DNA of 64,000 bases from Streblospio benedicti (Eukaryota > Annelida > Polychaeta > Spionida > Spionidae): the NCBI GenBank assembly GCA_019095985.1, contig CM032659.1, positions 12,024,052 to 12,088,051 on the forward strand, read 5' to 3'. Positions within the stretch are counted from its first letter, which is position 1. The number at the start of each line of letters is the position of its first letter. The notes under the pieces were generated by a model that was given only the letters and a program-made list of their open reading frames with translations, was not told the origin of the DNA and did no database searches. Below, in pieces: positions 62,854 through 64,000 of the stretch. The position numbers were made by a program, and so were the translations under genes.

Positions 62854-62900
62854 GTCCTCCAGCCCTGGCCCTCGAAGACTTGCAGCCGGACAGAACCAAC
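62854..62900 (-). CDS. Possible short exon (VRLQVFEGQGWRT)
   Basis: On the minus strand AATGGTTGGTTCTGTCCGG opens a short GC-rich frame ending at a strong ACG|GTATGC donor. It directly abuts the end of dispersed repeat A. It could be the upstream exon for the 62 kb fragment, but the phase was not established. Confidence 0.28.
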
Positions 62901-63369
62901 CATTCTATACTCCAAAAAATCAAAAAATAACCAACGCTGATTGGTCAACCAGCGTGTTAATGCGCCGATTGATTGCATCAGCGAGGAACCACTACTAAGG
63001 CAGTAGTCTAAACTAGTCTAGTACCGTCACATTTTCAATACAGCCGCCACGTTGCATGGTCAAAAGTTTAGACTAGTGCCTTAGTAGTGTGCTCCGCCGC
63101 GCAGTCAATCGTATGATTGGAGCAAGTTGGTTGGACAAATTGACTTGCAATGAGAACGTTATGATGTGATTTATTTTAAAATAAAAAAACGAATCCCAGA
63201 CGCTCTTTTTAGTGTGAATTTTAGTCATGATAAGAATGTTATTTGACCACTCGATTGTCGTGTCAATGGGAGAAAATTGAGCATGCTGATTTACCCTCAC
63301 TTCGTTTGGGTAAATCGACGTCAGCATCTCTAATTTTCCACACTTATCTCGTGGTCAATTCCTACAATC
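62901..63369 (-). repeat. Dispersed repeat A, copy 2
   Basis: Reverse complement begins ATTGTAGGAATTGACCACGA and contains GCTGACGTCGATTTACCC, GACACGACAATCGAGTGGTC and TTTATTTTAAAATAAATCA in the same order as 52526-52981. The middle is more diverged and carries its own inverted pair around CACTACTAAGGCA/TGCCTTAGTAGTG. Confidence 0.68.
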
Positions 63370-64000
63370 GTATACGTAATGGCGGCACCTTGGTCCTCTT
63401 ATCCGAGACATTTGGGGGCGACATTTTTCGAGCCCGTTAAGCATTCGCCTGACTGTCCTGGCGGTCACAGGCGAGTGCGTTCTGAATGTTAGTGAGTTTG
63501 AGCTTTTAGGCGGGGGAGTGGGGGTTTATATATACTATGAATGTGTATAGCCTTACACTTTATAGAGTGCTATATTTTGAGAATATAAGGTCTCACTTTG
63601 TGAATAATTTTGAATTCTCTTTTACATGTATTATTATTATTATTACTTTATTGTAAAAATTCTATGTATCAATTGATATACGAAAATAAAGTATTGTTGT
63701 ATTTATTGTGTTGTATTGTATTGTATTGTATACGCAGTTGGTATGAAGGAGGACTTAAAAGGTGGTGAGTGATCAAAGCCGTAAAAACCGACGATGATAT
63801 TTGGAAAGCGAAATTTAATGATTGAAAGCAAAGTCGTATGACCTAACATTGAACAGGTGTGAGACATTGGCCCCGCAGGCTGCACATCCATTGACTGATC
63901 AATCAAAGTGATGATCCAACTAAACATATGCTGTAAACGGTAATTTCTATTATAACAATGACAATGATCATACATAATATACAAGTGCACAAACACAGAG
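63370..64000. other. Intergenic end of window
   Basis: No gene recognised. A small TTGTA pentanucleotide array lies near 63706-63730. Confidence 0.5.

Overview
Eukaryotic, animal-like genomic DNA: AT-rich, with GT-AG introns, (CA)n, (ATGT)n and similar microsatellites, many short inverted-repeat elements, and only a few multi-exon genes whose exons are more GC-rich than the surroundings. The gene families present (IgGFc-binding/FCGBP N-terminal domain, ankyrin plus SOCS box, a membrane-anchored JmjC/Cupin_8 oxygenase) and the many ACATGTA and TACCGGTA words suggest a marine invertebrate, such as a mollusc or a non-vertebrate deuterostome. I cannot name the species.

Layout. (1) 188-11860, plus strand: a secreted protein of 16 exons, predicted at 780 residues. 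It has a signal peptide, a full IgGFc-binding N-terminal region, a Thr/Pro-rich linker, and two tandem copies of a five-cysteine module I do not recognise. (2) 13255-19897, minus strand and convergent with gene 1: nine exons of an ankyrin-repeat and SOCS-box (ASB-type) protein with an acidic tail after the SOCS box. A possible first coding exon lies at 25331-25417. (3) 38711-42779, minus strand: six exons of a 291-residue type II membrane protein with a JmjC/Cupin_8 Fe(II)/2-oxoglutarate oxygenase domain and an intact H-x-D...H triad. (4) Isolated, weaker coding candidates lie at about 45 kb and 61.3-62.9 kb, all on the minus strand.

The rest is mostly intergenic or intronic sequence packed with small mobile elements. 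These include a TTA-flanked Harbinger-like MITE (27432-28044), a TA-flanked transposon with perfect ~64 bp terminal inverted repeats (43461-44737), a broken Penelope-like element carrying RT and GIY-YIG pieces (about 49196-50489), a LINE 3' fragment beside it, tRNA-derived SINE copies, several foldback MITEs, and a ~350 bp tandem repeat (59930-60950). A 100-N gap at 57916-58015 is followed by about 1 kb of homopolymer-run sequence that looks like an assembly or base-calling artefact.

The three genes show no sign of acting together. The observation most worth following is the duplicated five-cysteine module at the C-terminus of gene 1. Its two copies have identical spacing between the last four cysteines (44, 25 and 19 residues) and share a phase-0 intron at nearly the same place.
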